From RUG023 sp900315435 (GTDB lineage Bacteria > Spirochaetota > Spirochaetia > Sphaerochaetales > Sphaerochaetaceae), in contig CADAJJ010000004.1 of the NCBI GenBank assembly GCA_902788205.1, positions 13,155-77,154 on the forward strand: 64,000 nt of DNA, in the 5' to 3' direction. Each line of letters begins with the position of its first letter. The first letter of the stretch is position 1. Below, piece by piece: positions 33,576 to 41,599 of the stretch. The notes under the pieces are model-generated. The model did not search any database, was not told the origin of the DNA, and worked only from the letters and a program-made list of their open reading frames with translations. Position numbers and translations under genes: made by a program.

Positions 33576-33647
33576 CTTTGTTCACCTTATTTGGTATCTC
33601 ATGGGGAACTCTATCACATTTCCTCCACGACAACACGAAGTTTTTCT

Positions 33648-34952
33648 TCATGCGCCTGCCGCCATCGCCATGTGGTTGGGAAGCGCCATGATGATCGGGG
33701 AGTAGTAGGTCATCAGGAACAGTTCGCCGATCATGATCAGCACCATCGGCAGTATCTCGCGGATCACACCGCTGATCTTCGCCTTGGAAAGACCGGTGAC
33801 GATAAAGAGCAGCATGCCGAACGGCGGGGTCGACAGACCGATCATCATGTTGAAGCAGATGATGACGCCGAACTGGACCAGGTCGATGTTGAAAGCCTTG
33901 ACCAGAGGCAGCACCATGGGCACGAAGACCAGCTGGATCGTGCTGACATCGAGCACACAGCCAAGCAGGAGGAAGATGATGTTGACGATCAGCAGGAACA
34001 CGTACTTGTTGGAGGTGAATCCCAACACCAGCTTGGCGACCGCCGCGGGAACCTGCTCGCGGGCGATGATGAAGGAAAAGAGCATCGAGGTGCCGGTCAG
34101 GAGCGCCAAAGTCGCAGTGTTCGCGGCACTCTTGCGCACGATCTTCACGAACTTCTTCCACCCAAGGGAATGATAGATGAACATCGCGATCAGCAGGCAG
34201 TAGGCGCTCGCGAGAGCCCCCGCCTCGGTCGGAGTGCAGACACCGGTGTAAATGCCGCCAAGCAGGATGATGACGGTCAAAAGGGCCGGTGCCGCCTTGA
34301 TGGTCGCCACTCCAAACTGCCGGAGGGTCATCTTCACACCGGAAGGATAATTGCGCTTGTAGGAGACGATTCCGACATAGATAGCCAGGAAAAGCGCCAG
34401 AAGGACGCCGGGAACGACCCCGCCCATGAAGAGCTTTCCGACGGAAGCGCCACTCAACATGGCGTAGATGATCATGGGAATCGAGGGGGGAAAAATCGGG
34501 CCGACCGTGGCGCTGGCGGCAGTGATGGCGGCGCTGAACTCTGCGTCATACCCCTCTTTCTTCATCTGCTCGATCTCCATGACACCGATACCCGAGGCGT
34601 CGGCGATCGCAGAGCCGGTCATGCCGCTGAAAATCAGGCTGATGGCGACATTGACCTGGGCGGTACCGCCCTTCATGCGGCCAAGCAGGCCGTTGCAGAA
34701 GGCGAAGATCTTGTCGGTTACCTCGCTCTCGTTCAGCACGTTGGCCATGAAGATGAACAGAGGTGCGGCCAGCATCGTGTAGTTTGCGTACATGTTGCCG
34801 GTGATGACGGTGAAGACCTGTCCCAACATCTGCGGACCCTTGACCAGGAAATAGATGATCGAGGCCGCCAGCATGGACAGGGAAATCGGCATGCGGATGA
34901 TAAAGCAGAGCGCAAGCGAAACGAACAATGCGATGACAGGGAAACTCATCAT
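33648..34952 (-). CDS. dctM: TRAP transporter large permease DctM (TRAP 1)
   Basis: A 434-residue permease with about twelve membrane segments. SGMTGSAIADASGIGVMEI (about 92-110), SATVGPIFPPSIPMIIYA (about 136-153), FTPTEAG-like CTPTEAGALASAY and the MIGLSTPPFGMLLFIV stretch are DctM signatures. It uses a sodium gradient to import the sugar acid delivered by the binding protein at 35508. The ATG at 34952 overlaps the DctQ stop (ATGA); the upstream frame in dctQ is ignored. Confidence 0.92.
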   Translation of the reverse strand: MMSFPVIALFVSLALCFIIRMPISLSMLAASIIYFLVKGPQMLGQVFTVITGNMYANYTMLAAPLFIFMANVLNESEVTDKIFAFCNGLLGRMKGGTAQVNVAISLIFSGMTGSAIADASGIGVMEIEQMKKEGYDAEFSAAITAASATVGPIFPPSIPMIIYAMLSGASVGKLFMGGVVPGVLLALFLAIYVGIVSYKRNYPSGVKMTLRQFGVATIKAAPALLTVIILLGGIYTGVCTPTEAGALASAYCLLIAMFIYHSLGWKKFVKIVRKSAANTATLALLTGTSMLFSFIIAREQVPAAVAKLVLGFTSNKYVFLLIVNIIFLLLGCVLDVSTIQLVFVPMVLPLVKAFNIDLVQFGVIICFNMMIGLSTPPFGMLLFIVTGLSKAKISGVIREILPMVLIMIGELFLMTYYSPIIMALPNHMAMAAGA

Positions 34953-35437
34953 GCAGCCTCCAGATAGGTGTGTTTGGCTTTCAGGATATTCATGACGGTG
35001 CGGTACATCATGTCGACGTACATCAGCATGAACGGGCAGAAGACCACCTTGTAGGGCATCTTCAGGACTCCGGTAACCATGGTCCGGGTCATCAGCGCGC
35101 GCAGGCATGGGATCGTGGAGACGAAAAGAAGGAACAGCAACAGGATGTTATAGAACAGGTAGAAGGCGAACTTGCCCTTCGGCTGCAACACGTCAAAGAC
35201 CAAGCCGAACACGACATGTTCGTCCCGTTTCATGGCCAACCCCACCCCGAAGAACATGGTCCAGATGTAGCCGAGCACAGAAATCTCGTAGCTCCAAGTC
35301 ACCGGCCTCTTGAAAAAATACCGGCTGACGATGGCCAGCATGAACGTGCAGAAAATAACCAGAAAAGAAAGATCGGTGATGACCTCGAGCACGACATCGA
35401 CGCCATCTGCAATCCGTTTCCACAGCGCTTTTCTCAT
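34949..35437 (-). CDS. dctQ: TRAP transporter small permease DctQ (TRAP 1)
   Basis: A 162-residue protein with four membrane segments. SRYFFKRPVTWSYEISVLGY (about 38-57) and FGVGLAMKRDEHV are typical of DctQ. It forms the membrane complex with DctM. It follows the binding-protein gene after a 70-base gap that holds a terminator-like hairpin, and has AAGGGGGA upstream of its ATG. Confidence 0.9.
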   Translation of the reverse strand: MRKALWKRIADGVDVVLEVITDLSFLVIFCTFMLAIVSRYFFKRPVTWSYEISVLGYIWTMFFGVGLAMKRDEHVVFGLVFDVLQPKGKFAFYLFYNILLLFLLFVSTIPCLRALMTRTMVTGVLKMPYKVVFCPFMLMYVDMMYRTVMNILKAKHTYLEAA

Positions 35438-35455
35438 GCGAAATCCCCCTTATGA

Positions 35456-35490
35456 GAAAAAAAGGAGATGCGGTCGTAGTCCCGCATCCC
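35456..35490 (-). terminator. Intercistronic terminator-like hairpin between dctP and dctQ (TRAP 1)
   Basis: On the minus strand GATGCGG (35488-35482), 8-base loop, CCGCATC (35473-35467), then TCC and TTTTTTT (35463-35457). It looks like a complete intrinsic terminator inside the operon. Confidence 0.7.
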
Positions 35491-35507
35491 CCCAAAAGGA
35501 CAACAGC

Positions 35508-36533
35508 TTATTTCGCCGCCGCCTGGATCTTCTTGTACAGGTCCATATCCCACTCGCCAGTCTGTTCCGGGTGGGCGGTATAGTAGGCGGTGACGTTCTT
35601 CTTGAAATCCGCGAGATCAGGATGCGTGACGGTCACGCCATTCTGCTCGAGGATCTGGACGTCCTTCGCCTCCTCGGCGATACGTGCGTCGTCATTGATC
35701 TTCTTCGCGTACTCGATGGCACCGCGGACCGCATCTTTCTGCTTGTCGGAAAGGCTGTTCCACTTGTCCTTGTTGATGCAGGGCAGAATGCTGTCGACGA
35801 CATGGTTGGTAATGGCGACATACTTGGCTACCTCGTAGAACTTGGCGGAAACGTCGGTCGGAAGCGGGTTGTCCTGACCGTCGATGGCTCCTGTCTGCAA
35901 CGAGGTATACAGCTCGCTGAAGGACAGCGGAGTCGGGTTGGCTCCCAAAGCCTCGCCCAAATGCAGCCACGCGGCGGAGTTCGGCATGCGCAGCAACAAT
36001 CCCTTCATGTCGGAATACTTGTTGATCGCGCGGTTGCGGGTGTTGACGACACGGGCTCCGAGATAGAAGGCGCCAAGAGGAACGACATTCACCTTCTCCT
36101 CGATGCGGGGGAAGATATCCTTCTTGCCGATGTCGCCATTGAGGACACTGGTCATGTGCTCATAGCTGGACCAGAAATATCCGCTATTGATCATTGCGCA
36201 CCACTCCAGTCCCTTCTGGGTGGAGAGCGTCGGGAACGAAAGATATGCCAGGTCGGCCTCGCCATTGACGATGGCGTCAAACTCGTTCTCCGAAGAGAAG
36301 AGCGTGCCGTCGGCATAGGTCTTGCAGATAACCGATCCACCGGACAACTCCTTCACCTTGTCGGCAAATGCGGTCATGGCGGTGGTATGCGAATCGCCAG
36401 TGACAGACACGGAGGTAAAAATCAATTCAACCGGCTTCTCCGAGGAACCGGAACCCTTTTCAGAACCGCCTTGCGCGAACGCCATCGGAATGGCAAGCGA
36501 GAGCGCAAGCATGGCAATAGTGGTTTTCTTCAT
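35508..36533 (-). CDS. dctP: TRAP transporter solute-binding protein DctP (TRAP 1)
   Basis: A 341-residue DctP-family protein. The signal peptide ends at MAFAQGGSE (about 16-24). The conserved Arg that binds carboxylates lies in KGLLLRMPNSAAWL (about 166-179), followed by LGANPTPLSFSELYTSLQTG and DGQDNPL. The ATG at 36533 follows AAGGAGTTTG. It is the first gene of the unit dctPQM-gntR-fucU-kinase, preceded by operator-like site B. A sugar acid such as a uronate is the likely ligand by family and context. Confidence 0.9.
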   Translation of the reverse strand: MKKTTIAMLALSLAIPMAFAQGGSEKGSGSSEKPVELIFTSVSVTGDSHTTAMTAFADKVKELSGGSVICKTYADGTLFSSENEFDAIVNGEADLAYLSFPTLSTQKGLEWCAMINSGYFWSSYEHMTSVLNGDIGKKDIFPRIEEKVNVVPLGAFYLGARVVNTRNRAINKYSDMKGLLLRMPNSAAWLHLGEALGANPTPLSFSELYTSLQTGAIDGQDNPLPTDVSAKFYEVAKYVAITNHVVDSILPCINKDKWNSLSDKQKDAVRGAIEYAKKINDDARIAEEAKDVQILEQNGVTVTHPDLADFKKNVTAYYTAHPEQTGEWDMDLYKKIQAAAK

Positions 36534-36570
36534 GACAAACTCCTTTTTGATTGACGACAAGAACCTTTCA

Positions 36571-36585
36571 ACCTGTCTTATAGGT
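36571..36585. promoter_or_regulatory. GntR-like operator upstream of TRAP 1 (site B)
   Basis: ACCTGT-CTT-ATAGGT, one mismatch from a perfect palindrome, 38 bases before the dctP ATG. It matches site A at 25045 in both half-sites except for one base. TTGACA occurs further upstream on the minus strand (36620-36615), but no convincing -10 is spaced from it. Confidence 0.6.
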
Positions 36586-36599
36586 AAAGTGTCTTACCA

Positions 36600-37019
36600 T
36601 TATCTCAAATCTGTCAACAATTTTGTGAAAAAGAAATTTTAATCGCAATATCTTATTACCATACAATGCAATTCATACAAGAAAACGTATTTGTGAAAGA
36701 ACAACTCTCTTGTATCCAAAGCACATCTTCCGAAATCGCAAGGAAGCGAAGATTGAGGCGAGACAAACGATTGCAAAACCCATGAATAGGAAAAACGATT
36801 GGGAAACCCGCCCATGCCTGCATCAAACGGGGTACACACCAACGGGCCCCGAAACGTCCGAAAACGTTCGCGAGTGTAGCAAGAGCATGAATGTCCACAA
36901 GAGGCAAAAGTGTTAATTATTTGCAAGTAAAATAATTACATCATATTTTTGATTGCATGGGCAACCCTTTTACGTGTGTATGGCGCAATGTATTTTGTTT
37001 TATCATAAACCATTGCATG
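36600..37019. other. AT-rich intergenic stretch, no gene seen
   Basis: About 420 bases, clearly richer in A and T than its surroundings, between the TRAP 1 promoter and the lyase terminator. Short open frames on both strands have no ribosome binding site or family features. It could hold an old insertion; I see nothing more. Confidence 0.4.
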
Positions 37020-37068
37020 AAAAAGGGGCTGCCTTGCGACTGGTTGGAGTAACGAGACAGCCCTTTTG
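37020..37068 (-). terminator. Terminator after the DHDPS/NAL-family lyase gene
   Basis: AAAAGGGCTGTC and GGCAGCCCCTTTT pair on the minus strand around a loop of about 22 bases, followed by a T-run. It is symmetrical enough to work in both directions. Confidence 0.6.
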
Positions 37069-37090
37069 CCTGAGAACTGGTGCACAAACC

Positions 37091-38014
37091 TTACAGCTTC
37101 AACCCGAGCCTTTGTCGTTCCTCTCGCTCCAGGTTGATGAGACTCTCGATCTCGTGACGGGCGTTCTCGTTGAGGATCGAGGGATCTTTGGCACGGGTGA
37201 CCAAGGTCATGGGCAACCCTGTCAGCTGGCAGTGGAACTTGGCGTTGACCGGGTAAGCTCTCGCCTCGGTGACTGCCGCCATGGTCAGCCAGTCCTGTAC
37301 CTGCTGGGCCAAAACCGGCTGGTCGCGGAAGTGGTCGAACATCCATTTGTAGATATCGATGTGGAAGTTGCCCATGACTCCGTTGTAGCCGACATAGCCG
37401 TCCTTCCAAGACTCCAGCAAGGTCGAGGTATTGGCGTTGAACAAGGCCAGGTTGGTTCCCTTGACAAGTTCCACCCTCCGCTTCTGGATCTCACGGGCGC
37501 AAGAGACATCCTTCAGGAAGACCAGCTTTCCCGTCTTGGCGCAGTCCTGCAGGAAATCGTCAGTCAAAAGCCGCAGATAGGGGTACGGACACTCATAGAG
37601 GCCGAAGGTGACATCAGGCAGCTGGCGGAACATATCCTCGGCGTTCCGGTTGAAGACATCCGCCCCCTCGTCCCTCTTGGCCATGCGGTTGGAAACCAGC
37701 ACCACGGCATCGACGCCAGTCTTCGACATCGCTCCCAGCTCGTCGACCTGCTCCTGGTGGTCGTCCGAGGTGTGGCCGCTTGCGATGACACGGATACGGC
37801 CGGCGTTCGCGTCCACCACAGCGCGGGCGACATCCAGCTTTTCCTGCCGGCTCAGGAAAAACATCTCGCTGGACTGGCAGACGGCAAAAATCCCGTCAGC
37901 GCCCCGGTCGACATACCAGTCGACCAATTCCTTGATTCCCTTGTAATCCACCTTGTTGTCGCTGGTGAACGGCGTGATCATCGTAGGCCAGCAACCCTGA
38001 TATGTCTGCTTCAT
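37091..38014 (-). CDS. DHDPS/N-acetylneuraminate lyase family aldolase
   Basis: A 307-residue TIM-barrel lyase. The Schiff-base Lys is in LVFLKDVSCA (about 160-169), and the Tyr in FGLYECPYPY (about 136). The GTTGE-type loop is replaced by CQSSEM (about 47-52), so it is not DapA or a standard NanA; it belongs to a subgroup acting on 2-keto-3-deoxy sugar acids or unknown keto acids. It lies 113 bases after TRAP 2, with its own promoter and operator-like site C, and ends at a terminator. The likely role is splitting the keto acid derived from the imported sugar acid. Confidence 0.82.
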   Translation of the reverse strand: MKQTYQGCWPTMITPFTSDNKVDYKGIKELVDWYVDRGADGIFAVCQSSEMFFLSRQEKLDVARAVVDANAGRIRVIASGHTSDDHQEQVDELGAMSKTGVDAVVLVSNRMAKRDEGADVFNRNAEDMFRQLPDVTFGLYECPYPYLRLLTDDFLQDCAKTGKLVFLKDVSCAREIQKRRVELVKGTNLALFNANTSTLLESWKDGYVGYNGVMGNFHIDIYKWMFDHFRDQPVLAQQVQDWLTMAAVTEARAYPVNAKFHCQLTGLPMTLVTRAKDPSILNENARHEIESLINLEREERQRLGLKL

Positions 38015-38053
38015 TCCGATACTCCTTGGATATGATGGTGTAGGTACGTTTCC

Positions 38054-38096
38054 ATCATCCTTCTCTCTTTGCTACCTGTCAACCTGTTAGACAGCA
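38054..38096 (-). promoter_or_regulatory. Promoter of the lyase gene with GntR-like operator (site C)
   Basis: On the minus strand TTGACA (38082-38077), 17-base spacer, GATGAT (38059-38054). Abutting the -35, ACCTGT-TAG-ACAGCA (38082-38096) is a copy of the shared palindrome, with a further ACCTGT half-site at 38074-38079. Confidence 0.65.
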
Positions 38097-38127
38097 TATG
38101 CAAAGAGGAAGGACAGAATTTCTTTCA

Positions 38128-39405
38128 TCAGACCGTTCCGTAGAAAAGGTTCGGCAAGAAGGTCGTGAAGAAAGGCACGAAGGTGACAAGCGCCAACGTG
38201 ATGCCAAGCGGGATGAAAAAGGGAAGCGTGGCCTTCACCACCCGCTCGAACTTCACCTTTGCGATATTGGAGATGATGTAGAGCACCACTCCGACCGGGG
38301 GCGTGACGACGCCAATCATCAGGTTGAGGATCATGATCAGACACCCCTGCGTCACATCGACCCCATAGCTTGCCATCACAGGAATCAGGATCGGGGTCAG
38401 GATCAGGATGGCGGCGGTAGCCTCCATGAACATGCCCACGACCAACAGGAAGATGTTGACAATCAGCAGGACCAGAATGCGGCTCGAAGTGAAACTCACC
38501 AGGAACTCGCTCATCTTCTGAGGCACCTGGCTGACCGTCAGCACCCAGCCAAACAGGCTCGCCGTCATGACCAAGGCCAGGACGACACCGTTGGTCTCGA
38601 TCGTCGAGAGGATCACCTTCGGAAGATCCTTCAGCCTGATCTCGTGGTAGACGAACACCCCCAGAATCAGGGAATAGGCGGCAGCCACGACGGCAGCCTC
38701 GGTCGGCGTGAAGATGCCGCTGAAGATGCCGGCAACCAGGATGACCGGGCTCATCAGGGCGAGGAATGCCTCGCGGAAAGCCACGCCAACCTCGTTCAAA
38801 GTCGGCTTCGGGTTGCGGGGATAGTTCCGCTTCTTGGCGTAGTAGGCGACCATCAGCATCAGGCTGACCGCCATCGTCAGACCAGGCAGGATTCCACCGA
38901 TGAACAGACGGCCCACCGAAGCCTCGGCGGCGACAGCGATGATGACCATCGGAAGCGACGGAGGGATGATCGGCCCGATGACGGAACTCGCGGCAGTGAT
39001 GGCGCAGGAGAAATCATCGTCAAAACCTTTGTCCCGCATGGCCTGGATCTCGACGTTGCCAAGCCCGCCGGCGTCGGCGACAGCCGTTCCTGACATGCCG
39101 GCGAACAGTACCGAAGCGACGACGTTGGCATGCCCGAGGCCACCGGGAAGATGGCCGACCAAGACATTGGCGAAGTTGAACATCCGCTTCGTGACACCCG
39201 AGGAATTCATCAGATTCCCCATGATGATGAAGAAGGGAGCGGCGATCAACGTGAAAGAGTTGGCCGCCATGGCAATGCGCTGGATGGCGGTGATGGCCTT
39301 GAAGCCGTGAAGGAAAATGAACAGGAACGAGGTAAGGCCAAGGTTCACGTAGAGCGGGAGACCCGTGAAAAGCAGGATGAAAAAGACCATAAACGCCAGT
39401 GTCAT
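38128..39405 (-). CDS. dctM: TRAP transporter large permease DctM (TRAP 2)
   Basis: A 425-residue permease with about twelve membrane segments. AGMSGTAVADAGGLGNVEIQ (about 90-109), IGPIIPPSLPMVIIAV, FTPTEAAVVAAAYSL and LMIGVVTPPVGVVLYI are family marks. The ATG at 39405 overlaps the DctQ stop by 4 bases. It is distinct in sequence from the TRAP 1 DctM, so the two systems probably import different compounds. Confidence 0.92.
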   Translation of the reverse strand: MTLAFMVFFILLFTGLPLYVNLGLTSFLFIFLHGFKAITAIQRIAMAANSFTLIAAPFFIIMGNLMNSSGVTKRMFNFANVLVGHLPGGLGHANVVASVLFAGMSGTAVADAGGLGNVEIQAMRDKGFDDDFSCAITAASSVIGPIIPPSLPMVIIAVAAEASVGRLFIGGILPGLTMAVSLMLMVAYYAKKRNYPRNPKPTLNEVGVAFREAFLALMSPVILVAGIFSGIFTPTEAAVVAAAYSLILGVFVYHEIRLKDLPKVILSTIETNGVVLALVMTASLFGWVLTVSQVPQKMSEFLVSFTSSRILVLLIVNIFLLVVGMFMEATAAILILTPILIPVMASYGVDVTQGCLIMILNLMIGVVTPPVGVVLYIISNIAKVKFERVVKATLPFFIPLGITLALVTFVPFFTTFLPNLFYGTV

Positions 39406-39905
39406 ACAGATGCCTCCTTCACTTCCGCCTTCGGAATCCAAAGGTCAAAGATTTTCAAGATTTCATAGATACAGATGACCGCGTTGCAAGCCGGGCAGGC
39501 GACGTACACCATGGCGAAGTTGACCCCGGGCAACGAGACCGCCTGCATCGAAACCCCCTTCCTCGTCATCTCGATACCGTAGACGACGAGCAACACCGAG
39601 AACATGATGGTCAGCAGGAGGTTGAAGGTCGCAAGGATCTTCTGTCCCATCGGGGGGAGCGTATTGATGACGGCGGTAATCTGGATGTGGGTGCCGTGCT
39701 TCGAGGCGAACGTCCACCCAAGGAAACAAATCCAGACAAACAACAGACGGATCAGTTCCTCGGACCAAGTAAAGGGATTGTTGAAGATCCACCGCATGAC
39801 GATCTGTGCCATCGCGGCGCAGAAAATGACGATGAACATGACGACCGCAAGCCAGTTGAGCAACTGTTCGACCGCGGACATGCATTTGTCAATGAATTTA
39901 CGCAT
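39402..39905 (-). CDS. dctQ: TRAP transporter small permease DctQ (TRAP 2)
   Basis: A 167-residue protein with four membrane segments; RWIFNNPFTWSEELIRLLFV (about 38-57) is the DctQ signature. It lies between the binding protein and DctM, with the intercistronic hairpin upstream. Its N-terminal MRKFIDKCM is a short cytoplasmic stretch. Several cysteines near the third segment (ACPACNAVIC) are unusual but not obviously functional. Confidence 0.9.
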   Translation of the reverse strand: MRKFIDKCMSAVEQLLNWLAVVMFIVIFCAAMAQIVMRWIFNNPFTWSEELIRLLFVWICFLGWTFASKHGTHIQITAVINTLPPMGQKILATFNLLLTIMFSVLLVVYGIEMTRKGVSMQAVSLPGVNFAMVYVACPACNAVICIYEILKIFDLWIPKAEVKEASV

Positions 39906-39935
39906 AGGAACCCTCTGGGAAAGTTTGGAAACAGG

Positions 39936-39966
39936 ACGGGGCAGAAGCGTGAAGCCCCTGCCCCGT
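39936..39966 (-). terminator. Intercistronic hairpin between dctP and dctQ (TRAP 2)
   Basis: ACGGGGCAG (minus 39966-39958), 13-base loop, CTGCCCCGT (39944-39936), followed by CCTGTTTCC. A perfect 9-bp stem at the same place as the other binding-protein hairpins, with a weaker T-run. Confidence 0.6.
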
Positions 39967-39978
39967 GGTTGTCGGCTC

Positions 39979-40980
39979 TTATTTCAGGTTGACGACTTCG
40001 TCGATGAGGTCCCTGCCCCACTTGTCGCCGTAGTTGTCGCTGATGGTCTGCAAGGTTGCCTCGCGGAACGGAGCCACATCCGGAGTCATGACGGTCACGC
40101 CCTTGGCCTTGAAGGCATCGAGCAACTCGCCCTCCTGCTTGTAGGTGGTCTCGGTGATATAGTCACAACCAATCTTGACAGCGTCGTTGACGACTTTCTT
40201 GTCGGCGTCGCTGATACCGTCCCATACGCCCTTATTGATGATGAAGACGTTGGAGCAGATGATGTGGTTGGTCAGCACGAGGTATTTCTGGACTTCGTAG
40301 AACTTCGCGCTGTCAAACGTGGTCAACGGATTTTCCTGTCCGGCGACGACGTTCTGCTGCAGACCGAGATACAGCTCGTTGAAGGAAAGCGGAGTCGGGT
40401 TGGCGCCCCAGCTCTTGACCATATCCATGTAGGTGTTGACCTCAGGAACACGAATCTTCAGCCCCTTCAGGTCGGCAATCGAGTTGACCGGGGTGTTGGT
40501 CGTGGAGAGCTGGCGGGTTCCATAGTAAAAATCGCCGAGGATATGCATGTCCTTTTTCTCCATCTCCGCCTCAAGCACCTGGCCGAAGTGCCCCTTCAAA
40601 GCCTTGTCGAGATGGTTGAAATCGCGGTAGATATAGGGAGCCTCGACCATGCTCATCAACGGGACAAGCTGGCCGAACTGGGCGGGCCCTTCGGTGACGA
40701 CATCGATCATGCCGGTGCTCACGCCTTCGACCTGGTCGCGGGAACCTCCAAGCTGGCCGCCGGAATAGTACTGGACCTCGATGCCAGTAGCGTTCTTGTT
40801 GATGTAATCGACAATCTTGTCGACACCCTGGCTGATGACGGAGGTGGATGCCTGTACGGAACTCCACTTCAGCACGGGCTTCTTCCCACCCTTCGGGGCA
40901 GAACCACTTTCACTTGAGCCCTGAGCGAACAAGGTGCCCGCCAAGGACAAAGCCATGAGGACAGCAACAGCTTTCTTCAT
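39979..40980 (-). CDS. dctP: TRAP transporter solute-binding protein DctP (TRAP 2)
   Basis: A 333-residue DctP protein with a signal peptide ending TLFAQGSSES (about 16-25). The carboxylate-binding Arg lies in LKGLKIRVPEVNTYMDMVKS (about 148-167), followed by WGANPTPLSFNELYLGLQQN and GQENPL. AAGGAGATG precedes the ATG at 40980. It is the first gene of TRAP 2, with operator-like site D upstream and a terminator of the YhcH operon before that. A sugar acid is the probable ligand. Confidence 0.9.
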   Translation of the reverse strand: MKKAVAVLMALSLAGTLFAQGSSESGSAPKGGKKPVLKWSSVQASTSVISQGVDKIVDYINKNATGIEVQYYSGGQLGGSRDQVEGVSTGMIDVVTEGPAQFGQLVPLMSMVEAPYIYRDFNHLDKALKGHFGQVLEAEMEKKDMHILGDFYYGTRQLSTTNTPVNSIADLKGLKIRVPEVNTYMDMVKSWGANPTPLSFNELYLGLQQNVVAGQENPLTTFDSAKFYEVQKYLVLTNHIICSNVFIINKGVWDGISDADKKVVNDAVKIGCDYITETTYKQEGELLDAFKAKGVTVMTPDVAPFREATLQTISDNYGDKWGRDLIDEVVNLK

Positions 40981-41055
40981 ATGGATAACATCTCCTTTTG
41001 TTTGTATCGTTTCATGGGAAGAACAGCCTGTCAAGGAAAACCTGATAAATTGCAA

Positions 41056-41070
41056 TGCTGTAAGACAGCT
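41056..41070. promoter_or_regulatory. GntR-like operator upstream of TRAP 2 (site D)
   Basis: TGCTGT-AAG-ACAGCT; the inner GCTGT-AAG-ACAGC is a perfect palindrome 76 bases before the dctP ATG. It keeps the CTGT-N3-ACAG core of sites A and C. Confidence 0.6.
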
Positions 41071-41106
41071 ATCCCGCAAACACATTGCAATTGATTGAAA
41101 CACAAA

Positions 41107-41136
41107 GAAAAAAGGTGGCCTCTCCCGAAGCCACCC
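41107..41136 (-). terminator. Intrinsic terminator of the glycan ABC-GH106-yhcH operon
   Basis: GGTGGC (minus 41135-41130), 10-base loop, GCCACC (41119-41114), then TTTTTTC. It lies 22 bases after the yhcH stop and separates that operon from TRAP 2. Confidence 0.8.
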
Positions 41137-41158
41137 AAACAGTGATGCACGGAAACCT

Positions 41159-41599
41159 TCAGGCCATCTTCACCTTAAAGACCACCTTGCGGACGTTTTC
41201 CGGCTTTTCCTCCTGGATCAAGGGCTCATGGGCTTCACCAGGCAGGAAAACGACAAACCAGCCTGGCACGGCATGCCAGCGGGAAGCCAGCTCTCCGGTA
41301 AAGAACTGGATGTCCTGCTCCTCGTCGTAACTGCAGGTCTCCTTGATCTCGCGCCCGAGATCCATGCACTCGCGGCCCTCAAGCACCACCTGCACGTCAG
41401 CATACACGGCATGGGTCTCGTACCCCTTGGTTCCCTTGGCGCGGGTACTGACGGTACTCACCGTGTAGAAGAACCTGTCCCCATCACCCTCATACCTGCC
41501 ATCTTTGACCAAATCCGTTTTCAAGACCTTGGCAATCTCCTTGGCATAGGGAATCACCGACTCGTAGGTTTCCAGATATGCAATACGATCAACAATCAT
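41159..41599 (-). CDS. YhcH/YjgK/YiaL family protein (sugar anomerase type)
   Basis: A 146-residue cupin-like protein of the DUF386 family. Metal-binding residues are visible in YETHAVYADVQVVLEGRECM (about 73-92), FTGELASRWHAVPGWFVVFLPGEAHEPL (His at about 121 and 134) and the final VRKVVFKVK. NanQ of this family speeds anomer change of sialic acid; others act in uronate and 2,3-diketo-gulonate pathways. The ATG at 41599 lies 11 bases inside the GH106 gene end, with GGAGCGG upstream. It probably handles a sugar released by the neighbouring hydrolases. Confidence 0.85.
   Translation of the reverse strand: MIVDRIAYLETYESVIPYAKEIAKVLKTDLVKDGRYEGDGDRFFYTVSTVSTRAKGTKGYETHAVYADVQVVLEGRECMDLGREIKETCSYDEEQDIQFFTGELASRWHAVPGWFVVFLPGEAHEPLIQEEKPENVRKVVFKVKMA

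Noticed and set aside
33576..33647. A fifth copy of the GntR-like palindrome upstream of gntR
   Set aside because: Only ACC-N6-GGT is present; it lacks the CTGT-N3-ACAG core.
32916..34967. A 683-codon open frame on the plus strand
   Set aside because: Antisense to gntR and dctM; low-complexity His/Asp/Arg-rich product without domains or ribosome binding site.
36639..36926. 95-codon open frame in the AT-rich gap
   Set aside because: Cys-rich product without ribosome binding site or known features; likely chance.
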